A stretch of 64,000 nucleotides of DNA from JAKFWF01 sp963741505 (GCA_963741505.1 CAVUIJ010000010.1:124001-188000), one strand, 5' to 3'. Counted from the stretch's first letter, positions 17,045 through 26,645 are shown. Numbers and translations are program-made. The notes: a model not told the origin generated them from the sequence alone.

Positions 17045-17371
17045 TCAAGGCTGCGGACCCCATGGTGCCGGCAGCAATAGCTTGACCTCCTGCGTCATCA
17101 CCAGCGGGCGGAATTTCGATGCGAAGCCGTCGATGAAGTCCTTGTTCGAGAACAGCGAGGCCCAGTGCGCGCGGCGGTCGGCGTCATCGTTGAATTTCCA
17201 CATGTGCACCAGCTGGTTGATGGTGCCGCAATCACTTTGGAAATAGCCGACGAGCTTCTTGTCCTGGCCGCCCTTTTGCATCGCCGGAAAGCCGAGCTCG
17301 GTGTAGAGCTTGACCGCCTCCGCCATCTTGCCGACGTAGAGGGTGTAGGTGCGCAGTTCATATAGCGCCAT
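17045..17371 (-). CDS. NIPSNAP-family protein
   Basis: A 108-residue dimeric alpha/beta-barrel protein of the NIPSNAP family, starting MALYELRTYTLYVGKM at 17371 with AAAGGA upstream. The typical ELRTYT N-terminus, the NQLVHMWKFNDDADRRAHW segment and the final EVKLLLPAP are present. Functions of bacterial members are poorly known; several sit near catabolic genes. It lies 4 bp upstream of the FkbM gene on the same strand. Confidence 0.88.
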   Translation of the reverse strand: MALYELRTYTLYVGKMAEAVKLYTELGFPAMQKGGQDKKLVGYFQSDCGTINQLVHMWKFNDDADRRAHWASLFSNKDFIDGFASKFRPLVMTQEVKLLLPAPWGPQP

Positions 17372-17513
17372 GATCGTTCCTTTCAGGGGCGTCACCCCAA
17401 ACTTGCATGCTTGTCTAGACGTAAATCGCGGCACACCGCAGGTTCACTTGCAGGTCGATCATGTGCTCCGGAAAAACAGACTATTGTCCTACCGGTACTG
17501 TCTCACGCGATCG

Positions 17514-18680
17514 TCAAGCAGCCAAGCGCGTCTCGATCAGGCGCGCCCAGTAGGACACGCCGGCAGCGATCGCGCCGTCATTGAAGTCATAGTCGGGATG
17601 ATGCAGGCCGGCACTGTCGCCGTTGCCGATGAAGATCATGGCGCCAGGGCGGGCTTCCAGCATCAGCGCGAAATCCTCGCCCGCCATCGTCGGCAGGACC
17701 TCGGTCGCCACGGCCTGGGCACCGGCGACATCGGACGCTGCCGCGATGGCGGTTGCCGTCGCTTGGTCCTGGTTGAAGGTGCACGGCACGCCGTAGAGAT
17801 ACTCGAAATCGATCTGGGTGCCGTGCAGGCTTGCGAGATTGGCGGCGACCTCCTGCATGCGGGCCACCACCATCGCCTGGGTTTCCTTGCGCAGCGTGCG
17901 CACGGTGCCGCCAAGTATGGCAGCCGGCGGGATGATGTTGTGAGCGGTGCCGGCGTGAAAGAGGGTGATCGAGACCACCGCCGAGTCGAGCGGATCGACA
18001 TTGCGTGATACGATTGATTGCAGCGCCTGATGCAGCTGGCAGCCGATCGCCAGGGTGTCGATGCTCAGATGCGGCTGTGCGGCATGCGCGCCGCGACCGT
18101 GCACGGTGATGTTGAAACGGTCGGCGGCCGCCATCAGCGGTCCCTTGCGGATGGCGAAATGGCCGGTGGGCAGGCCCGGCCAGTTATGCATGCCGTAGAC
18201 CTCCTGGATGCCGAACCGGTCCATCAAGCCCATCTCGACCATCCTGCGGGCGCCGCCGCCGCCCTCTTCGGCGGGCTGGAAGATCAAAACCGCGGTGCCG
18301 TCGAAATTGCGGGTTTCGCACAGGTAGCGGGCGGCGCCGAGCAGCATTGCGGTGTGGCCATCATGGCCGCAGGCATGCATCTGGCCGTCGATCTGCGAGG
18401 CGTGCGGCAGACCGGTGGTCTCGCGGATCGGCAGCGCGTCCATGTCGGCGCGCAGGCCGATCACTGCACCGCAGGCATTGCCGCGGCCTTTGATGATGGC
18501 GATCACGCCGGTCTCGGCGTAGCCGGAAACGACCTCGTCGCAGCCGAACGCTTGGAGCTTCTCGGTGACGATGGCGGCAGTGCGATAAACATCGAAGCCA
18601 AGTTCGGGGTGGCGGTGCAGGTCGCGGCGCCAGGCTGCGACCTCGTCGGCAAGTGCGGCAACCCGGTTGACGATCGGCAC
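17514..18680 (-). CDS. M20-family N-acyl amino acid amidohydrolase / aminoacylase
   Basis: A 388-residue cytoplasmic metal-dependent amidohydrolase of the M20D (hippurate hydrolase / IAA-amino acid hydrolase) group. Metal-binding motifs are seen as ACGHDGHT (103-110), FQPAEEGGGGARRM (~136) and a C-terminal GEDFA; the dimerisation lid domain has GRGAHAAQPH. No signal peptide. It is divergent from the peptide ABC importer genes, so a plausible role is to deacylate imported N-acyl amino acids or peptides. Exact substrate is unknown. Confidence 0.9.
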   Translation of the reverse strand: MPIVNRVAALADEVAAWRRDLHRHPELGFDVYRTAAIVTEKLQAFGCDEVVSGYAETGVIAIIKGRGNACGAVIGLRADMDALPIRETTGLPHASQIDGQMHACGHDGHTAMLLGAARYLCETRNFDGTAVLIFQPAEEGGGGARRMVEMGLMDRFGIQEVYGMHNWPGLPTGHFAIRKGPLMAAADRFNITVHGRGAHAAQPHLSIDTLAIGCQLHQALQSIVSRNVDPLDSAVVSITLFHAGTAHNIIPPAAILGGTVRTLRKETQAMVVARMQEVAANLASLHGTQIDFEYLYGVPCTFNQDQATATAIAAASDVAGAQAVATEVLPTMAGEDFALMLEARPGAMIFIGNGDSAGLHHPDYDFNDGAIAAGVSYWARLIETRLAA

Positions 18681-18936
18681 TGCGCGAACCCCTGGCGGTG
18701 GCTTGGTCGGTCAGGTTTGATTGACTGCAGGGGGCGGCGTCAAGCTGTCACGCCGTTCCCATGGGGTTGGAGGGCAAAAAAATCATCAAGAAGCAGGCGA
18801 CGACCGCCGGCGACGCCTAGACCGCTTATCACTATTGTTGCACTATCTGGCCGCTCGGCCTTGGGTGCATGGCAATCGGCTGCCGCCAGTCGCGGGTGCG
18901 AGGCGTAGGCGCAAGCCGGTGTTGGAGGGGCAACGC

Positions 18937-20516
18937 ATGCGGCTACTAAAACATCTTGCGGTTGTGTTGTTGTTGGGGTTCGCGGCGACGACGGCAAATG
19001 CGGTGACCTTCCGCTATGCCTTCCAGGGCGACCTCAACGCGCTCGATCCTTACACTTTGAACGAGAGCTTCACGCTCGGTGCCTTGGGCAACGTGATGGA
19101 GGGCCTGACGAAGCGCGACCGCGACCTCAAGATCATCCCCGGTCTTGCCGAGCGCTGGGAGATCGTCGAGCCGACTCGCTGGCGCTTCCATCTGCGCCGC
19201 GGCGTGAAGTTCCATGGTGGCGAAGACTTTACCGCCGACGATGTGCTCTTTTCCCACGACCGGATGCGCTCGGACGGGTCGCAGATCAAGAGCCGGGCAC
19301 CGGCCGACATGAAGGCCGTCAAGGTCGACGATCACACCGTCGATTTCGTACTGAGCCAGCCCAATCCGATCCTAAATGCGGAGTGGGACACATGGTACAT
19401 GTTCTCGAAAAAATGGGCGGAGGCGGTGGGGGCGACACAGGTCCAATCGGCGAAGTCGAGCGCGCTCAGCAACTGGGCGCTAAAGGCCAATGGTACCGGC
19501 CCATTCCAGATTGTCAGCCACGAGCCTGGAGTGAAGACCGTTTTCAGAAAGAACCCGAATTGGTGGGGCCGGCCCGAGCACAACCTCGACGAAGTGATCT
19601 TTACCACCATCAAGTCGGATGCGACCCGCGTCGCAGCGCTGCTCTCCGGCGAGGTCGATCTGATCGAGCCCGTTCCGGTTCAGGATATGGAGCGGATCGC
19701 CAACAACCCGACGACACAGGTTATGACCGGCGCGGAATTGCGCACGATCTTCCTCAACTTCGACAGCTTGCGCGACGAGCTCAAGTATTCGAGCGTTAAG
19801 GGCAAGAACCCCTTCAAGGATGCGCGGGTCCGCAAGGCATTCTATCAGGCGGTCGATATCGAGGCGATCAAGACGAAGGTGATGCGCGGCATGTCGACGC
19901 CGTCGGCACTGCTGATCTCGCCGTTGCTCTATTCGCGTTCCGACGAGTTCAAGCGGCACCCTTCGACGTGGCGGCGGCGCGAAAGCTGATGGAAGAGGCT
20001 GGCCATGCCAACGGCTTCGAGCTGCGGATGGACTGTCCCAACGACCGCTACGTCAACGACGACGAGATTTGTGCCGCGGTTGCCGGCATGTTGTCGCGGA
20101 TCAACGTCAAGGTGACGCTCAATGCCCAGCCGAAGGCCAGGTTCTTCGAGTTCGCCGGGTCCACCGGCAAGTACGACAGCTCGTTCAACATGCTGGGCTG
20201 GACACCGGGCTCGTTCGACAGCCACAACGTTCTGACCAACATCATCGGCTGCCGCGACGCCGACGGGCGCGGCGCGCAATTCAATTATGGCGGCTACTGC
20301 AACCCGAAGGTCGACGACCTCGCCAAGATGATCGCCATCGAAACCGATCAGAAAAAGCGTGATGAATTGATCTTCCAGGCCTTCAAGATCGTACATGATG
20401 AGGTCGGCATCATGCCGCTGCATCAGCAATCGCTGGCATGGGGAGTTTCGAAGTCGGTTGCGATCCCGCAACGGGCAGACAATCAGATCCTGTTCTATTG
20501 GGCGCAAAAGAAGTAG
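18937..20516 (+). pseudogene. Peptide ABC transporter substrate-binding protein (SBP_bac_5), copy 1, one frameshift
   Basis: Periplasmic binding protein of the DppA/OppA family. Start ATG 18937 has GGAGGGG upstream; a signal peptide (LLKHLAVVLLLGFAATTANA) follows. The family cluster GLAERWEIVEPTRWRFHLR and KFHGGEDFTADDV is present. The frame breaks near 19960, where AAGCGGCACCCTTCGAC needs one more base to continue as KRHPFDVAAARKLMEEAG; the rest runs in the next frame to 20516. Repaired length is 526 residues, against 527 for the tandem paralogue at 20588. The two copies can be aligned almost end to end, so this is a tandem duplication. The break may be real (redundant copy) or a sequence error. 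Confidence 0.88.
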
Positions 20517-20529
20517 CATGCATTTGTTC

Positions 20530-20559
20530 CGGGCCGGAGCGCCACCGCACTCCGGCCCG
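20530..20559 (+). terminator. Strong hairpin between the two SBP genes
   Basis: Perfect 10-bp stem CGGGCCGGAG / CTCCGGCCCG with a 10-base loop, followed by ATTTG. It lies 13 bp after the first SBP stop and 28 bp before the second SBP start. The U-tract is weak, so it could be a partial terminator or an mRNA-stabilising hairpin setting relative levels of the two binding proteins. Confidence 0.6.
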
Positions 20560-20587
20560 ATTTGCATCACGTCAAAGGGAGTAGACT

Positions 20588-22171
20588 ATGCGAGGAATTC
20601 GAACGTACCTGGCGGCGGCCGTGATGTCGGCCGCGCTCGCCGGTGCCGCGCCTGCCAAGACGTTCAAATTCGCTTTCCAGGGCGATCTCAACGCGCTCAA
20701 TTCCTACACGCTCAACGAGACCTTCACGCAAGGCATCTTGAGCAACGTGATGGAGGGCCTCATCCGTCGCGACAAGGATCTCAACATCATCCCGGGCCTG
20801 GCCGAGCGCTGGGAGGTGGTCGACCCGCTGAAATGGCGCTTCTACTTGCGCAAGAACGTCAAGTTCCACGGCGGCGAGCCATTCACCGCCGACGACGTCA
20901 TCATGTCGATGGACCGTGCCCGCGCGCCCGACAGCCAGGTCAAGAACAAGGTCCAGGCCGACGCCAAGTTCATCAAGATCGACGACCACACCATCGAGGT
21001 CCAGCTCGGCAAGCCCAATCCGATCTTGCACTACGAATGGGACGTGATCCACATCTTCTCCAAGCCCTGGGCCGAGAAGGTGGGCGCGGTGCAACCGCAT
21101 TCGGGCAAGGCGACCTCGCTCAACGCCTGGGCGCTCACCGCCAACGGCACCGGCCCGTTCACGGTCGTCAGTCACGAGCCTGGCATCAAGACCGTGTTCA
21201 AGCCCTTCCCCGGCTGGTGGGACAAGCCGGTGCACAATCTCGACGAGGTGATCTTCACCACCATCAAGTCGGATGCGACGCGGGTGGCCGCACTGCTTAC
21301 CGGCGAGATCGACATGATGGATCCGGTGCCGGTGCAGGACATCGACCGGATCAAGACCAATCCCTCGACCGACGTGATGATCGGGCCGGAGCTGCGCACG
21401 ATCTTCCTCAACTTCGACAGCTTCCGCGACGAGCTCAAGTATTCGAGCGTGAAGGGCAAGAACCCGTTCCGCGATCCGCGGGTGCGCAAGGCGTTCTACC
21501 AGGCGATCGATATCGAGGCGATCAAGTCGAAGGTGATGCGCGGCATGTCGGTGCCGTCGGCGCTGCTGATCTCGCCGTTGCTGTTCCAGCCGTTAGCCGA
21601 CCTCAAGCGTCATCCCTATGACGTCGAGGCGGCGAAGAAGCTGATGGCGGAAGCCGGCTACGCGGACGGCTTCGAGTTGCGCATGGACTGCCCCAACGAC
21701 CGCTACGTCAACGACGCGGCGATCTGCCAGGCGGTGATCGCGATGCTGGCGCGCATCAACATCAAGGGCACGCTCAACGCCCAGCCCAAGGCGAAGTACT
21801 TCGACTTCGCCGGCGCGACCGGCGGTTTCGACAGCTCGTTCAACTTGCTGGGGTGGACGCCCGGCTCGTTCGACAGCTGGAACGTGCTCGCCAACCTCGT
21901 CGGCTGTCGCGACGAAAAGGGCACCGGCAGCTCAGCCAACTATGGCGGCTACTGCAACAAACGGGTCGACGAGCTGACCAAGCTCATCGTCTCGGAGACC
22001 GACAAGGCGAAGCGCGACGCGATGATCAAGGAAGCCTATATGATCGTCTACGAGGACGTCGGCATCGCGCCGTTGCATCAGCAGTCGCTGGCCTGGGGCG
22101 TTTCCAAGTCGGTAAAGATGGCGCAGCGCGCCGACAATCAGATCCACTTCTATCTGACGCAGAAGAACTAG
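20588..22171 (+). CDS. Peptide ABC transporter substrate-binding protein (SBP_bac_5), copy 2
   Basis: A 527-residue periplasmic dipeptide/oligopeptide-binding protein. AAGGGAG precedes the ATG; the signal peptide ends near GAAPA. The cluster C binding-protein signature is visible (PGLAERWEVVDPLKWRFYLR, then VKFHGGEPFTADDV). It matches the upstream frameshifted copy closely over its full length, including the C-terminal RADNQI tail. It is followed by dppB-, dppC-, dppD- and dppF-like genes after a 250-bp gap holding a composite repeat. Substrate is inferred as di- or oligopeptides or similar amide-linked compounds from the family and from the divergent M20 amidohydrolase. Confidence 0.93.
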   Translation: MRGIRTYLAAAVMSAALAGAAPAKTFKFAFQGDLNALNSYTLNETFTQGILSNVMEGLIRRDKDLNIIPGLAERWEVVDPLKWRFYLRKNVKFHGGEPFTADDVIMSMDRARAPDSQVKNKVQADAKFIKIDDHTIEVQLGKPNPILHYEWDVIHIFSKPWAEKVGAVQPHSGKATSLNAWALTANGTGPFTVVSHEPGIKTVFKPFPGWWDKPVHNLDEVIFTTIKSDATRVAALLTGEIDMMDPVPVQDIDRIKTNPSTDVMIGPELRTIFLNFDSFRDELKYSSVKGKNPFRDPRVRKAFYQAIDIEAIKSKVMRGMSVPSALLISPLLFQPLADLKRHPYDVEAAKKLMAEAGYADGFELRMDCPNDRYVNDAAICQAVIAMLARINIKGTLNAQPKAKYFDFAGATGGFDSSFNLLGWTPGSFDSWNVLANLVGCRDEKGTGSSANYGGYCNKRVDELTKLIVSETDKAKRDAMIKEAYMIVYEDVGIAPLHQQSLAWGVSKSVKMAQRADNQIHFYLTQKN

Positions 22172-22202
22172 CGGCGCGGCCGAACAGATCTGGCGATTTT
22201 TC

Positions 22203-22387
22203 CCCTCTCCCTGTGCTCTGCACTTGCACGGGGAGAGGGTCAGGGTGAGGGGCGGCAACTCGCTCCGCTGTCTCATCTCATGGTTCATTGTTGGGAAAGT
22301 GTTTCCGATCAAGTAGCCGCCCCTCACCCTCGGCCGGGCCAAGATGCCCGGCCTCTGCCCTCTCCCCGTAAGTGGACGGGGAGAGGG
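22203..22387. repeat. Composite intergenic palindromic repeat, copy 2
   Basis: About 185 bp with the same architecture as 1088-1268: terminal CCCTCTCC/GGAGAGGG hairpins, TCAGGGTGAGGGGCGGC and its complement, and the CCCCGTAAGTGGACGGGG hairpin at the right end. It is inserted between the second SBP gene and the dppB-like permease gene, inside the transporter operon. Confidence 0.85.
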
Positions 22388-22421
22388 AATTACTGCACGC
22401 ACCACAGCCGGAAAGGCTTTA

Positions 22422-23405
22422 ATGCTCGCCTTCGCCATCCGCCGCCTGATCGAAGCGACCTTCGTCATGCTGACCGTGGCGCTGTTGTCGTTCGTGCTGT
22501 TCCGCTTCGTCGGCGATCCGGTCAACCAGATCGTCAGTCAAGACGCGACGCTGGAGGAGCGCCTGCGGCTGCGCGCCGAGCTCGGCCTCGACGACCCGGT
22601 GCCGCTGCAGTTCGGGCGTTTTGTATGGAAGGCCGTGAATTTCGATTTCGGCATCTCCTATCAGGTCAAGCAACCGGTCACGACGCTGATCGCCGACCGC
22701 TTTCCGGCGACGCTTGAGCTGGCGCTGGCCGCCGCCCTGTTCGCCATTCTGCTCGGCATTCCGATGGGGGTCTATACCGGCATCCACCGCCACTCAGCGC
22801 TGTCGAAGGCGTTCCTGACGATCTCGTTGATCGGAATTTCGCTGCCCACCTTCCTCATCGGCATCCTGCTCATCTACCTGTTCGCGGTGAAGCTCGGATG
22901 GCTGCCATCGTACGGCCGTGGCGACGTTGTCAGGCTCGGCTTCTGGAAGAGCGGCCTGTTCACCTGGTCGGGGCTCAAGGCGCTGATCCTGCCGGCAATC
23001 ACCCTCGGGCTGTTCCAGATGACGCTGATCACCCGGCTGGTGCGCTCCGAGATGCTCGAGGTGCTGCGCACCGACTACATCAAGTTCGCCCGCGCCCGCG
23101 GCCTCTCCGACCGCGCCGTCTATTTCGGCCATGCCTTGAAGAATACGCTGGTGCCGGTCGTCACCATCATCGGCCTGCAGGTCGGCGCCATCATCGCCTT
23201 CGCCATCATCACCGAGACGGTGTTCCAGTGGCCGGGCATGGGGCTCTTGTTCATCAAGTCGGTGCAGACCGCCGATATTCCGGTGATGTCGGCCTATCTG
23301 CTGCTGGTGGCATTCATGTTCGTGATAATCAACTTCATCGTCGATCTGCTGTACGTTGCGATCGACCCCCGGATCAGGATCGCCGGTCAGGGCGCGGGGC
23401 ATTGA
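22422..23405 (+). CDS. Peptide ABC transporter permease, DppB type
   Basis: A 327-residue inner-membrane permease with about six transmembrane helices. The N-terminal TM segment (LIEATFVMLTVALLSFVLFR) is followed by the DppB/OppB-typical GDPVNQI, and the EAA coupling loop is present as RSEMLEVLRTDYIKFARARG. AAAGG precedes ATG 22422. The stop overlaps an ATG (23405) at the start of the dppC region, suggesting translational coupling. Confidence 0.93.
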   Translation: MLAFAIRRLIEATFVMLTVALLSFVLFRFVGDPVNQIVSQDATLEERLRLRAELGLDDPVPLQFGRFVWKAVNFDFGISYQVKQPVTTLIADRFPATLELALAAALFAILLGIPMGVYTGIHRHSALSKAFLTISLIGISLPTFLIGILLIYLFAVKLGWLPSYGRGDVVRLGFWKSGLFTWSGLKALILPAITLGLFQMTLITRLVRSEMLEVLRTDYIKFARARGLSDRAVYFGHALKNTLVPVVTIIGLQVGAIIAFAIITETVFQWPGMGLLFIKSVQTADIPVMSAYLLLVAFMFVIINFIVDLLYVAIDPRIRIAGQGAGH

Positions 23406-24361
23406 TGGGAACACGGCCGTGAAGACGTCGATCGCCGGCAAGGCCGCCATGGGCCGCATCGCACGCATGCTCGACAGCGACATCGCGGCGAGCTTTCTGC
23501 GCTCACCGCTGGTCATCGCCGCCGGCGTGGTCGCGGTGCTGATGGTGCTCGCCGCCATGAGCGCGCCGCTGATCGCGCCATCGAACCCATATGACCTCAA
23601 CGGCGTCAACCTGCTCGACGCCAACACGCCGCCGGTGTGGGAGACGAAGCGGCGAGGCCAAGTTCCTGCTCGGCTCCGACAACCAGGGCCGCGACATCCT
23701 CTCGACCATGCTCTACGGCACCCGCTCGTCGATCCTGATCGGCTTCCTGTCGGTGTCGCTGGCCATGACGCTCGGCGTCTCGCTCGGACTGCTCGCGGGC
23801 TATCTGGGCGGCCGCGTCGACACCTTGATCATGCGCATCGCCGACGTGCAGCTGACATTCCCGGCGATCCTGACGGCGCTGCTGGTCGACGGCGTGGCGA
23901 GCGTGGTCTTCAAGCACCACGAGAGCAGCGGCGGCAAATTCTGGATCCTGGTGGTTTCGATCGGCCTGTCCTACTGGGTGCAATACGCCCGCACCGTGCG
24001 CGGTGTCACCCTGGTCGAGCGCAACAAGGACTATGTACAGGCGGCGCGGCTGATCGGCATGAGCCGGCTCGCGATCATGTTCCGCCATGTGCTGCCGAAC
24101 GTGCTGTCACCGGTGCTCGTCATCGCCACGATCAACCTCGCGCTCGCCATCATCACCGAGGCGACTTTGTCGTTCCTCGGCGTCGGCCTGCCGCCGACCG
24201 AGCCGTCGCTTGGTACCATGATCGGCACCGGCAACGAATTCCTGCTGTCGGGCGACTACTGGATGGTGTTGTTCCCGGGCCTGGCGCTGGCGATCCTGGT
24301 GCTCAGCGTCAACCTGCTCGGCGACTGGTTGCGCGACGCCCTCAACCCGAAGCTGCGCTGA
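23405..24361 (+). pseudogene. Peptide ABC transporter permease, DppC type, frameshifted
   Basis: Second permease of the importer. TM1 (residues following SFLRSPLVIAAG) and LIAPSNPYDLNG are in one frame; after one extra base near 23647 (GAGACGAAGC) the frame continues as EAKFLLGSDNQGRDILSTML and includes the EAA loop LVERNKDYVQAARLIGMS through 24361. The start is uncertain: GTG 23419 and ATG 23449 are in frame, but the ATG that overlaps the dppB stop at 23405 reads MGTRP then stop, and would join the gene if one base were missing near 23418. Repaired length is about 313-318 residues, normal for DppC. Without repair the importer would lack a permease. Confidence 0.85.
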
Positions 24362-25353
24362 TGACACTGCCTTCGCCTGTCCTGTCCGTTCGCAAACTGC
24401 GCGTCGAGTTCCCGACCCGACGCGGCACGCTGGTCGCGGTCGACGACGTCTCGTTCGACATCGCCCCGGGCGAGGTGCTGGGCGTGGTCGGCGAGTCGGG
24501 CGCCGGCAAGTCGATGACCGGCACCGCCGTGATCGGGCTGCTGGAGCCGCCCGGCCGCATCGCCGGCGGCGAAGTCTGGCTCAAAGGCCGCCGCATCGAC
24601 AACCTGGCCGACGAGGAAATGCGCAAGATCCGGGGCAAGCGCATCGGCATGGTGTTCCAGGACCCGCTGACGAGCCTCAACCCGCTGTATCGGATCGGTG
24701 ATCAGATCATCGAGACCATTCGCACCCATTTGCCGATGAGCGAAGGGGAGGCGCGGCAGCGCGCGCTCGACCTCTTGGGCGAGGTCGGCATCCAGGGGGC
24801 GAGCGACCGCATCGACAGCTATCCCCACCAGTTCTCCGGCGGCATGCGCCAGCGCGTGGTGTTGGCCTTGGCGCTGGCCGCCGAGCCTGAGCTGATCGTC
24901 GCCGACGAGCCGACCACAGCGCTTGACGTGTCGATCCAGGCGCAGATTATCCAGCTGATGAAGAAGTTGTGCCGCGATCACGGCACCGCCGTGATGCTCA
25001 TCACCCACGACATGGGCGTGATCGCCGAGACCGCCGACCGCGTCGCGGTGATGTATGCCGGCCGCATCGCCGAGATCGGCCCGGTGCGCGATGTGATCCA
25101 GCGGCCGGTGCATCCCTACACCAAAGGCCTGATGGGCTCGATCCCGACGCTCGAAGGCAACAATGCCCGCCTGATGCAGATCCCGGGCTCGATGCCGCGT
25201 CTGACCGCGATACCCAAGGGCTGCGCCTTCAACCCGCGCTGTAGCCAAGTGCTTGAGCGCTGCCGCCTGGAGCGGCCGGAGCCGATCGCCGTCGGCAATT
25301 CGCAAGTCGCCTGCTGGCTGGCGGTGAAGGCGCCGGCGGGAGCGCCGGCATGA
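24361..25353 (+). CDS. Peptide ABC transporter ATP-binding protein, DppD type
   Basis: A 330-residue ATPase of the OppD/DppD group. Walker A GESGAGKSM, signature FSGGMRQRVVLALAL, Walker B ELIVADEPTTALD and the switch His in LITHDMGVIAE are intact. The C-terminal oligopeptide-ABC domain has the expected PKGCAFNPRC cysteine motif. Its ATG overlaps the dppC stop (CTGATG) and its stop overlaps the next ATG, so the three genes are translationally coupled. Confidence 0.95.
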   Translation: MTLPSPVLSVRKLRVEFPTRRGTLVAVDDVSFDIAPGEVLGVVGESGAGKSMTGTAVIGLLEPPGRIAGGEVWLKGRRIDNLADEEMRKIRGKRIGMVFQDPLTSLNPLYRIGDQIIETIRTHLPMSEGEARQRALDLLGEVGIQGASDRIDSYPHQFSGGMRQRVVLALALAAEPELIVADEPTTALDVSIQAQIIQLMKKLCRDHGTAVMLITHDMGVIAETADRVAVMYAGRIAEIGPVRDVIQRPVHPYTKGLMGSIPTLEGNNARLMQIPGSMPRLTAIPKGCAFNPRCSQVLERCRLERPEPIAVGNSQVACWLAVKAPAGAPA

Positions 25354-26351
25354 GCGCTGCGGCTCTGGTCGAGGTCAAGGGGCTGTCGCGCACGTTCGAC
25401 GTGTCGAAGCCGTGGCTCAACCGCATGCTCGAAGGCGAGCAGCGCCTGCTGCTGAAGGCCGTGCAGGACGTCGATCTCGTGATCGGCCGCCGCGAGACCT
25501 TCGCGCTGGTCGGCGAATCCGGTTCCGGCAAGTCGACGGTTGCGAAGATGGTGGTCGGGCTGCTGCCGCCGACCGCCGGCCGCGTCACCATCGACGGCGT
25601 CGACATGTGGGGTGCGACCTCGGCTGCCGACATGACGGCGCTGCGCCGTCGCATCCAGATGATCTTCCAGGACCCCTACGCCAGCCTCAATCCGCGCTGG
25701 CGGGTGGGCGCCATCATCGCCGATCCGCTGAACGCCTTCGGCTTGACCAAGGACGCCGCCGAGACCGAGGTCAAGGTCGGCGACCTGTTGCGCCTCGTCG
25801 GCCTAGACCCGGCCGACATGCACAAGTATCCGCACGAGTTCTCCGGCGGCCAGCGCCAGCGCATCTGCATTGCTCGGGCGCTGTCGTCGAACCCCGAATT
25901 CCTGGTGTGTGATGAGCCGACCTCGGCGCTCGACGTGTCGGTGCAGGCGCAGATCCTGAACCTGATGCGCGACCTGCAGGACCGCCTCGGCCTCACCTAC
26001 CTGTTCATCAGCCACAACCTCGCGGTGGTCCGCCACATGGCGACGCGGATCGGCGTCATGTACCTCGGCCGCCTGGTCGAGACGGCGCCGTCGGCCGAGC
26101 TGTTCAAGGCACCGCGCCATCCCTACACACGCATGCTGCTCGACGCCGTGCCCGACCTCAAGATGAGCGGCCGGCCGCGCAAGATGATCGAGGGCGAGAT
26201 CCCGAATCCGATTTCGCCGCCGCCCGGCTGCGCCTTCCATCCGCGCTGCCCGCAGGCGTTCGAGCGCTGCAAGGTCGAGGTGCCAAAGCCGATTGCATCG
26301 GCCGGCCCCAGCACGGTCGCCTGCCACGCGATGGAGATAGGAAAAGCATAG
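25350..26351 (+). CDS. Peptide ABC transporter ATP-binding protein, DppF type
   Basis: A 333-residue partner ATPase. Walker A GESGSGKST, signature FSGGQRQRICIARAL, Walker B LVCDEPTSALD and the C-terminal PPGCAFHPRC motif are present. It starts 4 bp inside dppD. The annotated TAG stop (26349-26351) is formed by the target-site TA and the first G of the MITE-like element, so the original C-terminus may have been a few residues longer or different. Confidence 0.95.
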   Translation: MSAAALVEVKGLSRTFDVSKPWLNRMLEGEQRLLLKAVQDVDLVIGRRETFALVGESGSGKSTVAKMVVGLLPPTAGRVTIDGVDMWGATSAADMTALRRRIQMIFQDPYASLNPRWRVGAIIADPLNAFGLTKDAAETEVKVGDLLRLVGLDPADMHKYPHEFSGGQRQRICIARALSSNPEFLVCDEPTSALDVSVQAQILNLMRDLQDRLGLTYLFISHNLAVVRHMATRIGVMYLGRLVETAPSAELFKAPRHPYTRMLLDAVPDLKMSGRPRKMIEGEIPNPISPPPGCAFHPRCPQAFERCKVEVPKPIASAGPSTVACHAMEIGKA

Positions 26352-26645
26352 TACCCGCAATCACACATGGATAGTACACCTGATCGCGGAACCACGAGGC
26401 GATCCGCCAGGAGCGCGGCGAAGGCCGTAGCCCATGCTAGCGGAGGAGGCGTCCGACGCCCCGGGCGACCGTGGGCCGCGACCCTTAGCGGGCGATCGAG
26501 GATGCTCGCCGGCGTCATGCTGGAAGCATGCGGTCCGCATGTCGCGCCGCTTGTCCGATGGGGCAGCATCGGCCGGCGCGGCGCTCCTGGCCGGCGAACA
26601 TCCTCGATCGTCATGTGTGCTATCCATGTGTGATTGCGGGTACTA
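26349..26645. mobile_element. MITE-like element with long terminal inverted repeats and TA flanks
   Basis: Perfect terminal inverted repeats of at least 24 bp at 26351-26374 (starting GTACCCGCAATCACACATGG) and 26620-26643, each flanked by TA, the target duplication of IS630/Tc1-type elements. Internal inverted pairs include CCAGGAGCGC/GCGCTCCTGG and CGATCGAGGATG/CATCCTCGATCG, so the ~297-bp unit folds extensively. There is no transposase; short frames on both strands are by-products of the symmetry. It probably moves, or moved, by a transposase supplied elsewhere. It sits exactly at the 3' end of the dppF-type gene. Confidence 0.8.

Noticed and set aside
26361..26633. 88-codon frames on both strands inside the MITE-like element, both starting MDST and ending IHV
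   Set aside because: The similarity of both products comes from the inverted-repeat symmetry of the DNA; no transposase features.
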